A stretch of 64,000 nt of DNA from the NCBI GenBank assembly GCA_963734815.1, contig CAVTIH010000001.1, positions 744,001-808,000 on the forward strand. Reading direction: 5' to 3'. The notes below the pieces were generated by a model that was not told where the DNA came from, did not search any database, and saw only the letters and a list, made by a program, of their open reading frames with translations. Positions within the stretch are counted from its first letter, which is position 1. Every line of letters starts with the position of its first letter. Source of the stretch: Palsa-744 sp963734815 (GTDB lineage: Bacteria; Actinomycetota; Thermoleophilia; Solirubrobacterales; Solirubrobacteraceae). Below, piece after piece: positions 44,101 to 52,490 of this stretch. Both the position numbers and the translations under genes were made by a program.

Positions 44101-45935
44101 AGGGCGGCGAGGACCCCGCGCGCTTTGCGCCCGACCCCAACGGCGACCGGCGGCGCTCGGCGATCAAGCAGGTTGCCTCCGGGCGCTTCGGGGTGACGAT
44201 CCACTACCTCGTCAACGCCGACGAGCTGCAGATCAAGATGGCCCAGGGCGCCAAGCCCGGCGAGGGCGGCCAGCTGCCGGGCCACAAGGTCGACAAGTAC
44301 ATCGGCTCGATCCGCCACACCACTCCCGGCGTCGGCCTCATCTCGCCGCCGCCCCACCACGACATCTACTCGATCGAGGACCTCAAGCAGCTGATCTACG
44401 ACCTGCGCTGCGCCAACCCCCAGGCGCAGGTCTCGGTCAAGCTCGTCTCCGAGGTCGGGGTCGGCACGGTCGCCGCGGGCGTCTCCAAGGCCAACGCCGA
44501 CCGCGTGCTGATCGCCGGGCACGACGGCGGTACTGGCGCCTCCCCGCTCTCCTCGATCCAATCCGCGGGCGTGCCGTGGGAGATCGGTCTCGCGGAGACC
44601 CAGCAGACGCTGCTGCTCAACGAGCTGCGCTCGCGCATCGTCGTGCAGACCGATGGCCAGTTGAAGACCGGCCGCGACGTCATGATCGCCGCGCTCTTGG
44701 GAGCCGACGAGATGGGCTTCTCGACAGGCCCCCTGATCGCGACCGGCTGCATCATGATGCGCGCCTGCCACCTCAACACCTGCCCGGTGGGGATTGCCAC
44801 CCAGGACCCCGAGCTGCGCAAGCGTTTCCAGGGGACCCCCGAGCACGTGGTCAACTTCTTCTTCTTCGTCGCCGAGGAAGTCCGCGAGCTGCTGGCAACG
44901 CTGGGGCTGCGCTCGCTCGACGAGGCGATCGGCCGCGTGGACCTACTGGAAGCCGGCCCCGCGATCGACCACTGGAAGGCCCGTGGCGTGGACCTCACAC
45001 ACATTCTCACCCACGTCGAGCTGCGTGACGAGAACCCCGAGGGGGATGGCGGCGAGTCCAAGCCCCGCCGCCGCGTGCAGCCGCCTCCGCCGGTGCTCGA
45101 GGACGCGCTGGACTGGCAGCTGGTGGAGCGCGCTGGGCCAGCGATCGAACGCGGCGAGCGAGTGTCGATGCAGCTTCCGATCCGCAACGTCAACCGCTGC
45201 GTGGGCGGGATCCTCTCCAGCCACATTGCGCGTGCGCATGGCGCCGAGGGGCTGTCGGCGGACTCGATCATGGTCGACTTCGAGGGCTCTGCGGGCCAGA
45301 GCTTTGGCGGCTGGCTGGCGCCGGGGGTGGCGTTCACACTGCACGGTGACGCCAACGACTACGCCGGCAAGGGTCTCTCCGGCGGGGTGATCGCCGTGCG
45401 TCCCCGCGATGGTATGAGTGGGGATTTCCTTGCCGAGCGCAACGTGATCGTGGGCAACACGGTGCTCTACGGGGCGACCGCCGGCAAGGCCTTCTTCCGT
45501 GGTCTCGCCGGGGAGCGCTTCGCGGTGCGCAACTCCGGCGCGTGGGCGGTGGTGGAGGGCGTGGGCGACCACGGATGCGAGTACATGACCGGCGGTCGCG
45601 TGGTGGTGCTGGGCCCCACGGGGCGCAACTTCGCCGCCGGCATGAGCGGCGGGATCGCCTACGTGCTCGACGAGGAGCGCGCCTTCGCGAAGCGCTGCAA
45701 CATGGGGATGGTCGACTTCGAAGCGCCCACCCCCGCGGATGCTGTGGAGCTGCGCGCGATGGTCGCCGAGCACGAGCAGCGCACCGACTCCCCGGTAGCC
45801 AGGCGCGTGCTCGCCGAGTGGGAGGAGCTGCTTGCGCGGGGAGCGTTCGTGAAGGTGATGCCCCGCGACTACAAGCGGGTGCTGGCGGAGCTCGCCGAGG
45901 AAGAAGAGCAAGCCGAGGGAGTAGCAGCGGCCTGA
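41115..45935 (+). CDS. gltB: Glutamate synthase large subunit
   Basis: A 1606-residue GltB. The glutaminase nucleophile is Cys24 in FEHDACGVGMVA, so a 23-residue propeptide should be removed. The amidotransferase, central, FMN/synthase and GXGXG domains follow in the usual order, with the 3Fe-4S cysteines at 1212, 1218 and 1223 (CIMMRACHLNTCPVG). The enzyme turns glutamine and 2-oxoglutarate into two glutamates with electrons from GltD. AGGAG seven bases upstream fixes the start. Around residue 800, before the synthase domain, is a Thr-His-Pro-Pro insert coded by nine ACCC units, followed by another Pro-rich linker. The GltD ATG shares one base with the stop. Confidence 0.96.
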   Translation: MTSHTKQPPKAVGLYDPRFEHDACGVGMVARLDNTPSHEVIAQAIEALENLEHRGASGADPTTGDGAGILMQMPDELLRAVVGFDLPPTGRYGVLMCFLPLEDDEVARLRELLERTTRAEGQRVLGWREVPVDTACTGRTAGACRPAIWQLFVGAGEEVEGAADFDQDAFERKLYVIRRICELDPDGEGLYVTSSSSRTINYKGMLVSNQLAGFYPDLRDPRARSAMALVHSRFSTNTFPSWELAHPYRVICHNGEINTVMGNVSWMRARESELQSELFGEDLHKILPVVKAGDSDSATFDRVLELLLLAGRSLPHAVMMMIPEAYREREDLPQELKGFYAFHSCLMEPWDGPASVAFTDGRVIGATLDRNGLRPGRWVETVDGLVVLGSEIGLLDIPPERVRRLGRLQPGKLFLVDLERGCLVEDGEVKRAVSTRRPYGEWFVRNSVHFDDLPPSEAVTISDQPLHARQRAFGYTQEDLRVLLTPMARDGAEPVGSMGNDLALAVLSDQAPPLFSYFKQLFAQVTNPPIDPIREEIVMSLATSLGTERNLFDETPEHAHKLILRQPILLNRELETLRHVAHDEFSARTLDITWPIAEGAAGMGRALDRLCDRAQEAITEGVNILILSDRSLGPLRAPIPSLLAVSTVHHHLVREGTRLRAGIVLESGEPREVHHFATLIGYGVSAINPYLMLETLDELAYRGLIERPANGSAATTLTSEEASQNVVKAIGKGLLKTISKMGISTIQSYRSAQIFEAVGLSRQLIDRHFTGTASRIGGVGLPELAREAMLRHARGWMDLGPTHPPTHPPTHPEASRWEDFVPTDPTHPADSELSGDLLPVGGVYAWRRGGEHHIWNPETIALVQHAVRATDDAQVSAALAGDAQAHESVRESPAFARYREYARAVNEDAARRATLRGLLELRGASASAGEGSQSGRGPEGEGEGGGGIRLEEVEPAKEIVRRFCTGAMSLGSISREAHETLAIAMNRLGGRSNTGEGGEDPARFAPDPNGDRRRSAIKQVASGRFGVTIHYLVNADELQIKMAQGAKPGEGGQLPGHKVDKYIGSIRHTTPGVGLISPPPHHDIYSIEDLKQLIYDLRCANPQAQVSVKLVSEVGVGTVAAGVSKANADRVLIAGHDGGTGASPLSSIQSAGVPWEIGLAETQQTLLLNELRSRIVVQTDGQLKTGRDVMIAALLGADEMGFSTGPLIATGCIMMRACHLNTCPVGIATQDPELRKRFQGTPEHVVNFFFFVAEEVRELLATLGLRSLDEAIGRVDLLEAGPAIDHWKARGVDLTHILTHVELRDENPEGDGGESKPRRRVQPPPPVLEDALDWQLVERAGPAIERGERVSMQLPIRNVNRCVGGILSSHIARAHGAEGLSADSIMVDFEGSAGQSFGGWLAPGVAFTLHGDANDYAGKGLSGGVIAVRPRDGMSGDFLAERNVIVGNTVLYGATAGKAFFRGLAGERFAVRNSGAWAVVEGVGDHGCEYMTGGRVVVLGPTGRNFAAGMSGGIAYVLDEERAFAKRCNMGMVDFEAPTPADAVELRAMVAEHEQRTDSPVARRVLAEWEELLARGAFVKVMPRDYKRVLAELAEEEEQAEGVAAA
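43514..43549 (+). repeat. Tetranucleotide microsatellite inside gltB
   Basis: Nine perfect copies of ACCC, 36 bases, encoding Thr-His-Pro-Pro repeats. A change of one or two units would shift the reading frame in the middle of gltB. Confidence 0.9.
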
Positions 45936-47482
45936 TGGGCAAGCTCGGCGGCTTCCTGCAGATCGAACGTTGCGGCGTGCCCTACCGCGACGCGCACGAG
46001 CGCGCGCGCGACTACCGCGAGTTCATGGTGGTGCGCCCCGAGCTGGAGCTGCGCGAGCAGGGCGCCCGCTGCATGGACTGCGGGGTGCCCTTCTGCCACA
46101 ACGGTTGCCCGCTGGGCAACCTGATCCCCGACTGGAACGACCTCGTCTACCACGACCGCTGGCGCGAGGCGATCGCGCAGCTGCACGCAACCAACAACTT
46201 CCCCGACTTCACCGGGCGCCTCTGTCCTGCTCCGTGCGAGGCGGCGTGCGTGTTGGAGATCCGCGAGGGCGACGCGGTGACGATCAAACAGATCGAGCAC
46301 GCGATCGTCGAGCGGGCGTTCGCGGAGGGTTGGATCAAAGCCGAGCCGCCATCCCCGCGGCGACTCACCGGCCAGCGCGTCGCCGTCGTCGGCTCGGGCC
46401 CGGCGGGGATGGCCGCCGCCCAGCAACTGCGCCGCGCGGGGCACGACGTGACGCTGTTCGAGCGCGACGAGGCCGCCGGCGGTCTGGTGCGCTTCGGGGT
46501 GCCGGACTTCAAGATCGAGAAGCGCATTGTGGAGCGTCGCGTGCGGCAGCTGGTGGAAGAGGGCGTGGAGCTGTGCTGCGGGGTGGACGTTGGGCGCGAC
46601 CTCACCGTGCGGGAGCTGCGCGAGCGCTTCGATGCGGTGGTGCTCGCCACAGGCTCGCGCGTGCCGCGCGACCTGCCCGTCCCGGGTCGCCAGCTGCCGG
46701 GGATTCACTTCGCGATGGACTACCTCTATCAGCGCAACCGCTGGGTGGCGCGGGAAGAGACTCCCGAGATCACCGCCGCCGGCAAGCATGTGGTGGTGAT
46801 CGGCGGCGGCGATACCGGCGCGGACTGCGTCGGTAATGCGCTGCGCGAGGGCGCTGCCTCGATTGTGCAGCTGGAGCTGCTGCCCGAGCCCCCGGCGCAC
46901 CGGCCTGACGATCGCACCCCGTGGCCGGAGTGGCCGCTGAAGTACCGCCTCAGCTATGCGATGGAGGAGGCGCGCGAGGAGGGGGTGGGGGAGCAGGACT
47001 ACGCGGTGACGACCACACGCTTCGGCGGCAGCGCGGACGGCGGCGTGGCCGCTCTGCACATCGCCCGCGCCGAACCCGCGCCGCCGTTCGCGCCGGTGGA
47101 GGGCACCGAGCGCGAGCTGCCCGCTCAGCTGGTGCTGCTCGCAATGGGCTTTCTGCACCCCGAACAGGGGCTGCTCGATCAGCTCGGGGTGGAGAAGGAC
47201 CCGCGTGGCAACGTGAAGGCCATCGCGCCCTACACCACCTCGGTCGAAGGGGTCTTCGCCGCCGGCGACGCGCGCCGCGGGCAGTCGCTGATCGTGTGGG
47301 CGATCAACGAGGGCCGCCAGTGCGCGCGGATGGTGGATCGCTTCTTGGCGGGCAAGCGCAACGGCCGAGCCGACGCGACAGGTGTGCTCCCCGAAGACGG
47401 CGCCCTGCCGGGCCACGCCGACGCCGACGAAGGGCCCGAGGGTCCGCCGTCACACGTCAGCGGTGGGGTCAGCGTCGAATGA
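45935..47482 (+). CDS. gltD: Glutamate synthase small subunit
   Basis: A 515-residue GltD, coupled to gltB by a TGATG overlap. The N-terminal iron-sulfur domain has CMDCGVPFCHNGCPLGN and CPAPCEAAC. The FAD site is VVGSGPAGMAAAQ and the NADPH site is VVIGGGDTGADCVG. It oxidises NADPH and passes electrons to GltB for glutamate synthesis. Glutamate in the first 135 codons is GAG 13 times and GAA once, a good reference for cytoplasmic codon use here. The C-terminal 25 residues are polar and disordered-looking. The stop overlaps the flavin monooxygenase gene by ATGA. Confidence 0.95.
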   Translation: MGKLGGFLQIERCGVPYRDAHERARDYREFMVVRPELELREQGARCMDCGVPFCHNGCPLGNLIPDWNDLVYHDRWREAIAQLHATNNFPDFTGRLCPAPCEAACVLEIREGDAVTIKQIEHAIVERAFAEGWIKAEPPSPRRLTGQRVAVVGSGPAGMAAAQQLRRAGHDVTLFERDEAAGGLVRFGVPDFKIEKRIVERRVRQLVEEGVELCCGVDVGRDLTVRELRERFDAVVLATGSRVPRDLPVPGRQLPGIHFAMDYLYQRNRWVAREETPEITAAGKHVVVIGGGDTGADCVGNALREGAASIVQLELLPEPPAHRPDDRTPWPEWPLKYRLSYAMEEAREEGVGEQDYAVTTTRFGGSADGGVAALHIARAEPAPPFAPVEGTERELPAQLVLLAMGFLHPEQGLLDQLGVEKDPRGNVKAIAPYTTSVEGVFAAGDARRGQSLIVWAINEGRQCARMVDRFLAGKRNGRADATGVLPEDGALPGHADADEGPEGPPSHVSGGVSVE

Positions 47483-48840
47483 CCATTCCCCGCGCCTGCG
47501 TCATCGGTGCGGGCTCCTCGGGGATCACCGCGGTGAAGGCATTGGCCGATCGGGGCATCCCCTTCGACTGCTTTGAGTGCTCAGACAAGGTGGGCGGCAA
47601 CTGGGTGTTTGGCAACCGCAACGGGATGTCGTCGTCGTACTCGACGCTGCACATCAACACCTCGCGGGAGCGGATGGAGTACGCCGACTACCCGATGCCC
47701 ACCTCGTATCCCGACTTTCCGCGCCACGACCAGATTGCGCGCTACTTCGACGACTACGTCGAGCACTTCGGGCTGCGCGAGCGGATCACCTTCAACACCG
47801 GTGTCGAGCATGCCCGTCCGCTGGAGGGCGGCGGGTGGGAGGTGACGATCTCCGGCGCCGCTGCCGCGGGCGGCGAGGAGGTTCGCCGCTACGACGTGCT
47901 GCTTGTGGCCAACGGCCACCACTGGAACCCGCGTTTGCCGGAACCGCCGATCCCCGGGAGCTTCGACGGGGAGCAGATCCACGCCCACGACTACAAGGAA
48001 CCGAGCCAACTCGCCGGCCGGCGGGTGGTCGTGGTGGGGATGGGCAACTCCGCGATGGACATCGCCGTGGATGCCTCCTACCACGCGCTCTCGACCACCC
48101 TGGTCGCCCGCCGGGGCGTGCACGTGGTGCCCAAGTACATCCTTGGGCGGCCCCTAGACGCGGGGGTGCGGCCTAGCCGCGTGCCGTTCACGTGGCTGCT
48201 GCGCGGAATGCAGGTTGTGACACGCCTGACGGTGGGGCCGATGGATCGTTACGGGCTGCCGCGGCCCGACCACCGGCTTGGACAGGCGCACCCGACCGTC
48301 TCCTCGCGCATCCTCGACCGCCTCGCCCACGGCGCTATCGCGGTGAAGCCGGAGATCACCGAGCTGGCCGGCGAGCGCGTGCGCTACGCCGATGGCAGTG
48401 AGGAGCAGGCCGACTTGATCGTGTACTGCACTGGTTACAAGATCACCTTCCCGTTCCTTGACGAGCAGCTGATCATCGCGCCCGAGAACCGCCTCGTGCT
48501 GTACAAGCGGGTCTTCCTGCCCGAGCGCCCGGGGCTGTACTTCATCGGCTTCGTCCAGCCGTGGGGGGCGATCATGCCGATCGCCGAGCTGCAGAGTCGG
48601 CTGGTGGCGGAACACCTGATGGGCGACTACGCGCTGCCCGCACCTCAGCAGATGCGGCGGGACATGGCGGCGATGATGCGCCGCCAGAGCCGCCGCTACC
48701 AGGCCTCCAGGCGACACACGATCCAGGTGGACTTCTCAAACTACGTGGTCGAGCTCGACCACGAGCGCCGCGCGGGCGCCGAGCGAGCACGCGCGCAGGG
48801 CTTCGCGCCGCCACTGCCCGCGCGGGCCGCCATGGCTTGA
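47479..48840 (+). CDS. Flavin-containing monooxygenase-like protein
   Basis: A 453-residue FAD/NADPH enzyme. The FAD motif GAGSSG is at the N terminus, followed by DKVGGNWVFGN, the family fingerprint FDGEQIHAHDY (a variant of FxGxxxHxxxY), and the second dinucleotide motif GMGNSAMD. IVYCTGYKITFPF matches the family's ATGY-type motif. These enzymes oxygenate soft nucleophiles or ketones; the substrate is unknown. Its ATG overlaps the gltD stop, so it is in the glutamate synthase operon, an unusual partner. No link between the two activities is obvious. Confidence 0.87.
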   Translation: MTIPRACVIGAGSSGITAVKALADRGIPFDCFECSDKVGGNWVFGNRNGMSSSYSTLHINTSRERMEYADYPMPTSYPDFPRHDQIARYFDDYVEHFGLRERITFNTGVEHARPLEGGGWEVTISGAAAAGGEEVRRYDVLLVANGHHWNPRLPEPPIPGSFDGEQIHAHDYKEPSQLAGRRVVVVGMGNSAMDIAVDASYHALSTTLVARRGVHVVPKYILGRPLDAGVRPSRVPFTWLLRGMQVVTRLTVGPMDRYGLPRPDHRLGQAHPTVSSRILDRLAHGAIAVKPEITELAGERVRYADGSEEQADLIVYCTGYKITFPFLDEQLIIAPENRLVLYKRVFLPERPGLYFIGFVQPWGAIMPIAELQSRLVAEHLMGDYALPAPQQMRRDMAAMMRRQSRRYQASRRHTIQVDFSNYVVELDHERRAGAERARAQGFAPPLPARAAMA

Positions 48841-48857
48841 TCTTGGCTGGACAGTCC

Positions 48858-48863
48858 TAAACT
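48858..48863 (+). promoter_or_regulatory. -10 box of following gene
   Basis: TAAACT lies seven bases before the ATG at 48871, with no Shine-Dalgarno; a leaderless transcript is likely. Confidence 0.45.
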
Positions 48864-48870
48864 GCCTGGT

Positions 48871-49872
48871 ATGCCGAGGTTTTGCCGTCACAACCGTTTC
48901 GTCGAGCGCTGCCCGATCTGTCGCGAGACGGTCTCCAACCCCGCCCACCTGGCGCCGACCGAGGGGCAGGGGCGCCGCTCGCGCACGAAGGAGGGCCGTG
49001 GGCGCGCCGGCGCGCGCCGCACCTCGCCGCAGGGCCGCCGCCGCGCGGGGCTGCACGTGATCCAAGAACAGCGCGCCGAGGACGACGGCTACCGCTTGCC
49101 GCTGGCGACCGGCCTGCGCGCCTCAGCGGACGCGGAGCGTCTGGCGCAGGAGATTGGGTTTGCGGAGGGGAGGCTGCTGGCGCTCAGAACCGCGCCGCCC
49201 GACCTGTACGGGGAGATGCGCGAACAGGAGGACCCCGAGCAGGCGATGTGGATGTGCTTCCTAAGCGCCTACCTCTCGCCGCTGGAGGGGTCCGACCCGT
49301 TCCACGGGATCCGGCGGGCGCTGGAGGCCGACTGGCGCGCCGGTGAGCTGCCGGCGCTCGATGAGATTCCGCTCGGTCCCCGCACCTCCCACGACCCCGC
49401 CAGAGGCGACGCCACGCTGCGGACCTACCTGCAGTGGGCCGAGCACGCCGGCTCACAGGCGGCGGGGTTCACAGGCGACCCCGCTTGGAACCCGGCAAGG
49501 CGCTTCGAGCGGATCTTCGAACGGCTCACGCTGCCGGGCCTGGGGAGGATGGGCCGCTACGAGCTGCTGGTCACACTGGGCCGCATCGGGCTGGCCGAGC
49601 TGCGCGCCGAGACGCTGTGCTTCACCAACGCCCCCGGCGCTGCCCACGACGACCTCGCCACGCTGGCCGCCAAGCGCGTGTTTGGGATCGGCGATCAGAT
49701 ACACCTGGAGCACCGTGCGCACGAGCTGGCGAAAGCGATGACGGTGCCGATGGAAGCGTTCGACCTGGCGCTGGCCAACTGGGGGGTGGGGGAGCGCGCG
49801 ACATTGGGCGTGGCGCCGGAGGTGCTCGACCAGCATTCGTTGGAGCGTGCGCGCGAGGCGTTGGATCTCTGA
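48871..49872 (+). CDS. Uncharacterised protein with N-terminal zinc-finger-like motif
   Basis: A 333-residue cytoplasmic protein. It starts MPRFCRHNRFVERCPICRET, a four-ligand Cys/His cluster, then a basic linker of 40 residues. The main domain is helical, with DPAWNPARRFERIFERLTLP, GLGRMGRYELLVTLGRIGL, LCFTNAPGAAHDDLATLAAK and a final GVG segment. The order W.....RF..FE...L.G.GR..RYELL..LG...G resembles alpha-glutamyl/putrescinyl thymine pyrophosphorylase-like (DNA glycosylase-fold) proteins. That likeness is from memory and could be wrong. Next to two other obscure small genes, no pathway is suggested. Confidence 0.7.
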   Translation: MPRFCRHNRFVERCPICRETVSNPAHLAPTEGQGRRSRTKEGRGRAGARRTSPQGRRRAGLHVIQEQRAEDDGYRLPLATGLRASADAERLAQEIGFAEGRLLALRTAPPDLYGEMREQEDPEQAMWMCFLSAYLSPLEGSDPFHGIRRALEADWRAGELPALDEIPLGPRTSHDPARGDATLRTYLQWAEHAGSQAAGFTGDPAWNPARRFERIFERLTLPGLGRMGRYELLVTLGRIGLAELRAETLCFTNAPGAAHDDLATLAAKRVFGIGDQIHLEHRAHELAKAMTVPMEAFDLALANWGVGERATLGVAPEVLDQHSLERAREALDL

Positions 49873-49896
49873 AAAAGTGCCGTCCACACCGGTGCT

Positions 49897-49902
49897 TACA
49901 GT
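49897..49902 (+). promoter_or_regulatory. -10 box of following gene
   Basis: TACAGT lies eight bases before the ATG at 49911 and there is no Shine-Dalgarno, the same layout as the preceding gene. Confidence 0.45.
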
Positions 49903-49910
49903 CTGCGTCG

Positions 49911-50366
49911 ATGCCGCTCTGTTTCATCGAGCCTCAAGACGCGATCCGGGTGATCGCCGAGTCGATCGGCCGCGAGGCGCGCCGGCAGCTCGTCGGCGAG
50001 GTGGTGAGAGCGTGGGTCGACGACATCCCCGACCAGGAGCTCTCGGTGCACTACGCCAAAACGATCGCCGACCTCGACGATGAGGACCTGCAGCTGCTGG
50101 CGGCGTGGCACGCCTCGCTGGAGGTGGGGCAGCCGATCGCGAACACCGCATTCCTGCAAGGGGTCTTCCACAGCCTCGGCGAGAACCGCCGTGAGGCGCT
50201 AAAGATCGCGGCGGGCTTCCGCGGGGAGGAGGCCCTCCAGGAGGGCGTAGCCGAGGATCAGGCGCTGGACGCCGTGCTCCCTCGCCTATCCCGGGGGCGC
50301 GCCGAAGAGCTCGCCAGCGAGTGCATCCAGCTGTACATGTGGGACCGCTTAGGCTGCGATAACTAG
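49911..50366 (+). CDS. Uncharacterised small helical protein
   Basis: A 151-residue protein, acidic and probably all alpha-helical, with no signal peptide or membrane segment. Stretches such as YAKTIADLDDEDLQLLAAWH and EELASECIQLYMWDRLGCDN look like packed helices. No family was recognised. Codon use (GAG-rich) matches neighbouring cytoplasmic genes, and a TACAGT box precedes the ATG, so it looks like a real, independently transcribed gene. Confidence 0.65.
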   Translation: MPLCFIEPQDAIRVIAESIGREARRQLVGEVVRAWVDDIPDQELSVHYAKTIADLDDEDLQLLAAWHASLEVGQPIANTAFLQGVFHSLGENRREALKIAAGFRGEEALQEGVAEDQALDAVLPRLSRGRAEELASECIQLYMWDRLGCDN

Positions 50367-50399
50367 CTCGCCGGGCGTCGTCTTGCGATGCTGTGTGGC

Positions 50400-51140
50400 A
50401 TGCGAGCTCCCGTAGACACGATCACTGCCCCCGCGTTCCTCGCGCACCTGCGCTGGGTGAACGTGAAGTCGCTGCGCATGGACCGCCAGCAGGGAAAACC
50501 GGTGTTGATCGAGTTCTGGGACTTCTGCCGTCCCAACTCCTTGCGGACTCGTCCCTACGTGAATGCCTGGCACGAGCGCTACGAGCCCGACGGGTTGGTC
50601 GTGGTGGGGATCCACTCCCCGGGCTTTGAGCCCGCGCGCGAGCGCCGCGCCGTCGAAGCGGCTGTGAAGCGTCTCGGGATCGCTCACCCGGTGCTGCTCG
50701 ACCCCGACCTGGAGATGTGGCGGGAGTACGAGAACGAAGGGTGGCCGGCGCGCTACCTGTTCGACGGTAGGGGGCTGCTGTTCGACTACCACTACGGCGA
50801 GGGCGCGTACGAAGAGACCGAGCTCGCGATCCAGGAGCTGCTGGGGATCGAGCGCGAGCCGCTCGCGCCGCTGCGCCCCGAGGACGCGCCGGACGCGTGC
50901 CTGCAGCCGCAGAGCGAGGATCGGGAGGGTGCTTACAGCGGCCCCTACCAGGCTGGCGGCGTGTGGGCGGTGCTCGACGGGGAGGGCACCGTGCGTGTCA
51001 ACGGCGCCGAGCTTGCCGTCACGCACCCCGGGGCGTACACGTTGATCGAGCACGAGCGCCACACCGCGGGGGTGCTGGAGCTCGAGGCGGAGCCCGGCGT
51101 GGAGTGCCTGGCAACCTGCTTCACGCCGGGCTTGGCGTGA
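50400..51140 (+). CDS. DipZ-like thioredoxin-fold protein lacking the second active-site cysteine
   Basis: A 246-residue protein with a thioredoxin-like domain (about residues 15-150): PVLIEFWDFCRPNSLRTRPY, then VNAWHERYEPDGLVVVGIH. The line-up is close to the extracytoplasmic part of DipZ proteins (FW..TC.N..RTLPY...W), but the active site reads C-R-P-N, so only the first cysteine is present. A second beta-rich domain follows (about 170-240). No signal peptide is seen, so it should be cytoplasmic. Without the second Cys it cannot act as a normal thiol-disulfide exchanger. A peroxiredoxin-like or binding role is possible. Confidence 0.75.
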   Translation: MRAPVDTITAPAFLAHLRWVNVKSLRMDRQQGKPVLIEFWDFCRPNSLRTRPYVNAWHERYEPDGLVVVGIHSPGFEPARERRAVEAAVKRLGIAHPVLLDPDLEMWREYENEGWPARYLFDGRGLLFDYHYGEGAYEETELAIQELLGIEREPLAPLRPEDAPDACLQPQSEDREGAYSGPYQAGGVWAVLDGEGTVRVNGAELAVTHPGAYTLIEHERHTAGVLELEAEPGVECLATCFTPGLA

Positions 51141-51185
51141 GCGCGGCTCTCGGCGTGTTCGATGGAGCGCCGCCTGGCGGCGTGG

Positions 51186-52412
51186 TTATGCCGGGCTTGA
51201 CGTAAGTTCTGCGTGCGCGTGGCGCTCCAGCAGCCGTCGCAGCACGGGTGGGCTGTCGTCTTCGACCAGCACGCAACCGCCCGGCCAGTAGGGGCTCTCG
51301 CCCGGGGTGGCGGTGAGGAAGTAGGCGTCGTAGGTCCAGCAGCCGGTGTTGATCAGTCGCGCTCCGCTGGGGCCGCGCCACTCGGCTGGGTTGTCGCCTG
51401 GCAGCGGTCCCGCACGGTGGGTGTGGCCGAACACCACGTGCGCGTCACCCACACCAAGGCGCGCAGCCACCTCACCCATCGCGCGCAGGCCGGCGCGGCG
51501 CAGCTCGCCGCTGGAGAGGTCGGAGTTGAAGGGGCCGAGGCCGGCGCGGTTGAGCGCAGCCACCCCGAGCGGGAAGGCTCCGGCGAGCGCGCGGTTGCGC
51601 AGCGTGCGGGCCAGCGCCCGGCTGCGTGCGCGGGTCGGCTCCCGGATGCCGCCGCGCTCGCCATCGCGACGCGCCCACCCAGCGTGGTCATCGGATGCGC
51701 GCCCGTTGGTGGCCGGTGGACTGGAGGCGGGCTGCTGAGCGCCCCCCAGCGCCCGCCACGCGCGCACCGTCATGCCGCCGTTCAGCGCCTCCCCGGTGGG
51801 CGCTTGGCGGGCGACCGCGTCGATCCAGGCGAACACCGGCACCGTCACCGCCTCGTAATCGTCGGGCCCGATGAAGGCGCCGGCGGGGCGGCGCATGAGG
51901 CGGCCCATTGCACCGATCCCCAGGCGCTCCAGAGTGGGAATCGTGAGGTGGCAGTCGAGATAGTGGCCGTGGGTGGCGTACACGTCGGGTCGCACCCACA
52001 GCCCTGGGTAGGCCACCGTGAATCGAGCGGGGGCCGACCACTCGGCTAGCAGTGCCATCATCGAGGAGGCGGCGCCCGCCTCGAGCCGCTGCTCGACGCC
52101 GAGTGCAGCCGGCGCCGGCAGTTCGCTGCGATGCTCCAACCACGGCTCGATCAAGGCGTGGTCGTGGTTGCCTGCGACAGCCACGATCTCGCGCCCGGCA
52201 AACGCGCGGCCGAGCTCCTCGAAGAACGGGCGCGCAGCGGCCAGCGCCTCGCGGCGGGGGCCGTGGCGCAGCTCCAGCAGGTCGCCGAGCAACACCAGGC
52301 GATCGACGTCCGCCAGGGCGTCCAGCAGCTGCGCGCGCAGCTCGGGACGCCGCAACAGGTCCACGTCCGCCGCGCCGCCGAGGTGGAGGTCCGAGACGAT
52401 CAGCGTGCGCAT
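51186..52412 (-). CDS. Metallophosphoesterase (calcineurin-like)
   Basis: A 408-residue phosphoesterase with the full metal-binding set: SDLHLG at the N terminus, LLGDLLEL, AGNHDHAL, ATHGHYLD and FGHTHRAG. Between GNHD and GHTH it carries a long insertion with an Ala/Arg-rich stretch. These enzymes hydrolyse phosphodiesters or monoesters; the LpxH-like order of motifs does not by itself identify the substrate. The ATG at 52412 is chosen because it directly precedes the first strand (MRTLIVSDLHLG); an upstream start at 52427 adds five residues. It faces the thioredoxin-like gene and lies downstream of ispH on the same strand, 78 bases away. Confidence 0.87.
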   Translation of the reverse strand: MRTLIVSDLHLGGAADVDLLRRPELRAQLLDALADVDRLVLLGDLLELRHGPRREALAAARPFFEELGRAFAGREIVAVAGNHDHALIEPWLEHRSELPAPAALGVEQRLEAGAASSMMALLAEWSAPARFTVAYPGLWVRPDVYATHGHYLDCHLTIPTLERLGIGAMGRLMRRPAGAFIGPDDYEAVTVPVFAWIDAVARQAPTGEALNGGMTVRAWRALGGAQQPASSPPATNGRASDDHAGWARRDGERGGIREPTRARSRALARTLRNRALAGAFPLGVAALNRAGLGPFNSDLSSGELRRAGLRAMGEVAARLGVGDAHVVFGHTHRAGPLPGDNPAEWRGPSGARLINTGCWTYDAYFLTATPGESPYWPGGCVLVEDDSPPVLRRLLERHAHAELTSSPA

Positions 52413-52490
52413 GACACCGTCGGGCACCCGTGGGCGGGCTGGATGCGAAGCGGCCGCTGCGCGAGGTTCGCGCGGGGGAGGGGCAACGCC

